A DNA stretch of 8,014 bases, taken from contig MVCZ01000071.1 in the NCBI GenBank assembly GCA_002049825.1, positions 1 through 8,014 of the forward strand. Direction: 5' to 3'. Each line of letters opens with the position of its first letter. Position 1 is the stretch's first letter. The translations under genes and the position numbers were made by a program. Positions 6,884-8,014 of this stretch are shown here, piece after piece. The notes below the pieces were generated by a model. The model saw only the letters and a list, made by a program, of their open reading frames with translations, was not told the DNA's origin and made no database searches. Origin of the DNA: Candidatus Zhuqueibacterota bacterium 4484_188 (GTDB lineage Bacteria > Calditrichota > Calditrichia > RBG-13-44-9).

Positions 6884-6888
6884 GGAGA
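6884..6888 (+). promoter_or_regulatory. Ribosome binding site of pap
   Basis: GGAGA lies 6 nt before ATG 6895. It supports that ATG as the original pap start even though the frame is lost soon after. Confidence 0.6.
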
Positions 6889-6894
6889 AAAACC

Positions 6895-8014
6895 ATGCTG
6901 GAAAAAATCGATCTGCGAAGGGACGAATCGCCATTTTCGACCGCAGTTGGTACGGACGGGTGCTGGTGGAACGGGTCGATAATTATGTGCCAAATAAAGT
7001 GTGGAGAAAGGCTTTCCCGGAAATAACTTCCTTTGAAAGACAACTTGCCGACGACGGCAACGTGATTATCAAATTTTTCCTGCACATTTCCAAAAAGGAG
7101 CAAAAGAAACGCTTTAAAAAATTGCAAAGCAGTCCGGCAACCGCCTGGAAGGTTACCGATGAAGACTGGAAACATCACCAGCAGTACGACAAATACCTGC
7201 AAGCCACCGAAGAAATGCTGGCAAAAACCGACACCGATTTTGCACCCTGGACAATTGTGGAGTCGCACGACCGGCGTTTTGCCACGATCAAAATTTTCCA
7301 GACGGTCATCGATGCACTGGAGGCAAAAATCGCTGAAAAAGAAAATTCCAGGCAGCAGAAAATAACCAGCCACAAGAATACTCCCCGTTTGAAAAACCTG
7401 TCTTCTTCCATTCTGGATAAAGTGGATTTGAACCTTTCCCTATCCCGGGAGGAATATGTAGCAGCACTAAAAAAATACCAGCGGCGGATTCACGACCTGG
7501 AGCATGAAGCATATCTTAAACGGCTGCCGGTGATTATTGTTTTCGAGGGACAGGATGCCGCCGGCAAGGGCGGGAACATCAAACGGCTGGTGCGGGGAAT
7601 GGACCCTCGCGGCTACGAGGTCATTCCCATTGCCGCACCCAACGATATTGAAAAAGCGCATCACCACCTTTGGCGCTTCTGGATTAACATTCCCAAGGCG
7701 GGACACATTGCCATTTTCGACCGCACCTGGTACGGCAGGGTATTGGTGGAACGCATCGAGGGATTCTGCACGGAAGAGGAGTGGAAACGCGGCTATCGTG
7801 AGATTAATGAGATGGAAGAACAGTTAGCCAATTTCGGTACGGTGCTCATTAAATTCTGGCTGCAAATTGATAGGGATGAACAACTCAAACGATTCGAAGC
7901 CCGGCAAAATACGCCCTACAAACAGTGGAAAATTACCGAGGAAGACTGGCGCAACCGGGAGAAATGGGAGCAGTACAAAACCGCGGTTGACGAAATGCTC
8001 TTCCGCACCAGTAC
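6895..8014 (+). CDS. pap: Two-domain PPK2-type polyphosphate:AMP phosphotransferase, broken near 5' end, 3' end outside window
   Basis: PAP proteins (class II PPK2, two fused kinase domains of about 500 residues) use polyP to phosphorylate AMP to ADP. ATG 6895 gives the normal start MLEKIDL, but after about seven codons the sequence jumps to AKGRIAIFDRSWYGRVLVERV in another frame (6915 onward). The first domain's P-loop and about 90 residues are missing; the equivalent distance in domain 2 is 294 nt against 29 nt here, implying about 265 bp lost. The frame started by ATG 6895 ends at TAA 7024-7026. From 6915 the third frame is open to the edge: rest of domain 1, a linker, then domain 2 from LDKVDLNLS (7413), with Walker A GQDAAGKGG (7548-7574) and IAIFDRTWYGRV (from 7707). 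Roughly the last 35-40 residues lie beyond the window. Domain 2 looks sound, but no good start codon serves its frame. It could be a pseudogene or an assembly error. Confidence 0.85.

Larger units (their letters stand above)
6495..6894. other. Gene-free repeat-bearing spacer between parA-like gene and pap
   Basis: No coding frame of note. It holds several copies of a 12-15 bp unit (GGCAAAATAATTACC and its complement), inward-facing copies forming long inverted repeats, and a possible hairpin at 6721-6750. I see no transposase remnant, clear terminator or promoter. Confidence 0.6.

Noticed and set aside
7159..7365. Short + strand frames inside pap (also 7537-7827)
   Set aside because: They are out-of-frame shadows of the conserved PPK2 coding sequence.
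6858..7373. 171-codon minus-strand open frame
   Set aside because: It is antisense to pap, whose plus-strand frame shows clear PPK2 motifs; the minus translation is unlike a known protein.

Overview
The window comes from a bacterium of moderate GC content with AT-rich intergenic regions. All recognisable genes are on the + strand. The style of the proteins and the many short intergenic repeats suggest a genome-binned member of the FCB superphylum or a neighbour (Calditrichota/KSB1-like), but this rests on resemblance only and is low confidence. There are no RNA genes, CRISPR arrays or complete insertion sequences.

Layout: 1-389 is AT-rich and holds no convincing gene. A TPR-type protein reads from about 390 (usable ATG at 510) to 1217. 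A degenerate palindromic repeat lies at 1329-1425. A NUDIX hydrolase follows (1472-1879), then polyphosphate kinase 1 (ppk1, 1988-4101), a CYTH-like/CHAD protein (4177-5745), and an orphan ParA-type ATPase (5742-6494) overlapping the CHAD gene by 4 nt. About 400 bp without a gene (6495-6894) carries several copies of a GGCAAAATAATT-type repeat in both orientations. A two-domain PPK2-type polyphosphate:AMP phosphotransferase gene (pap) starts at 6895 and runs off the right edge.

The theme from 1988 onward is inorganic polyphosphate (polyP): PPK1 makes it from ATP, CHAD proteins bind it, PPK2/PAP proteins spend it to phosphorylate AMP, and the ParA-type ATPase is a candidate for positioning polyP granules. 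Two of the enzymes are damaged as written. ppk1 carries a 26-bp tandem duplication near its 5' end that shifts the frame; removing one copy restores a 695-residue protein whose catalytic residues fall at the E. coli PPK numbers. pap has lost roughly 265 bp of its first PPK2 domain, including the P-loop, with a frame change. The TPR gene also lacks a proper 5' end. These lesions may be real decay or switching, or assembly errors; the sequence alone cannot decide.
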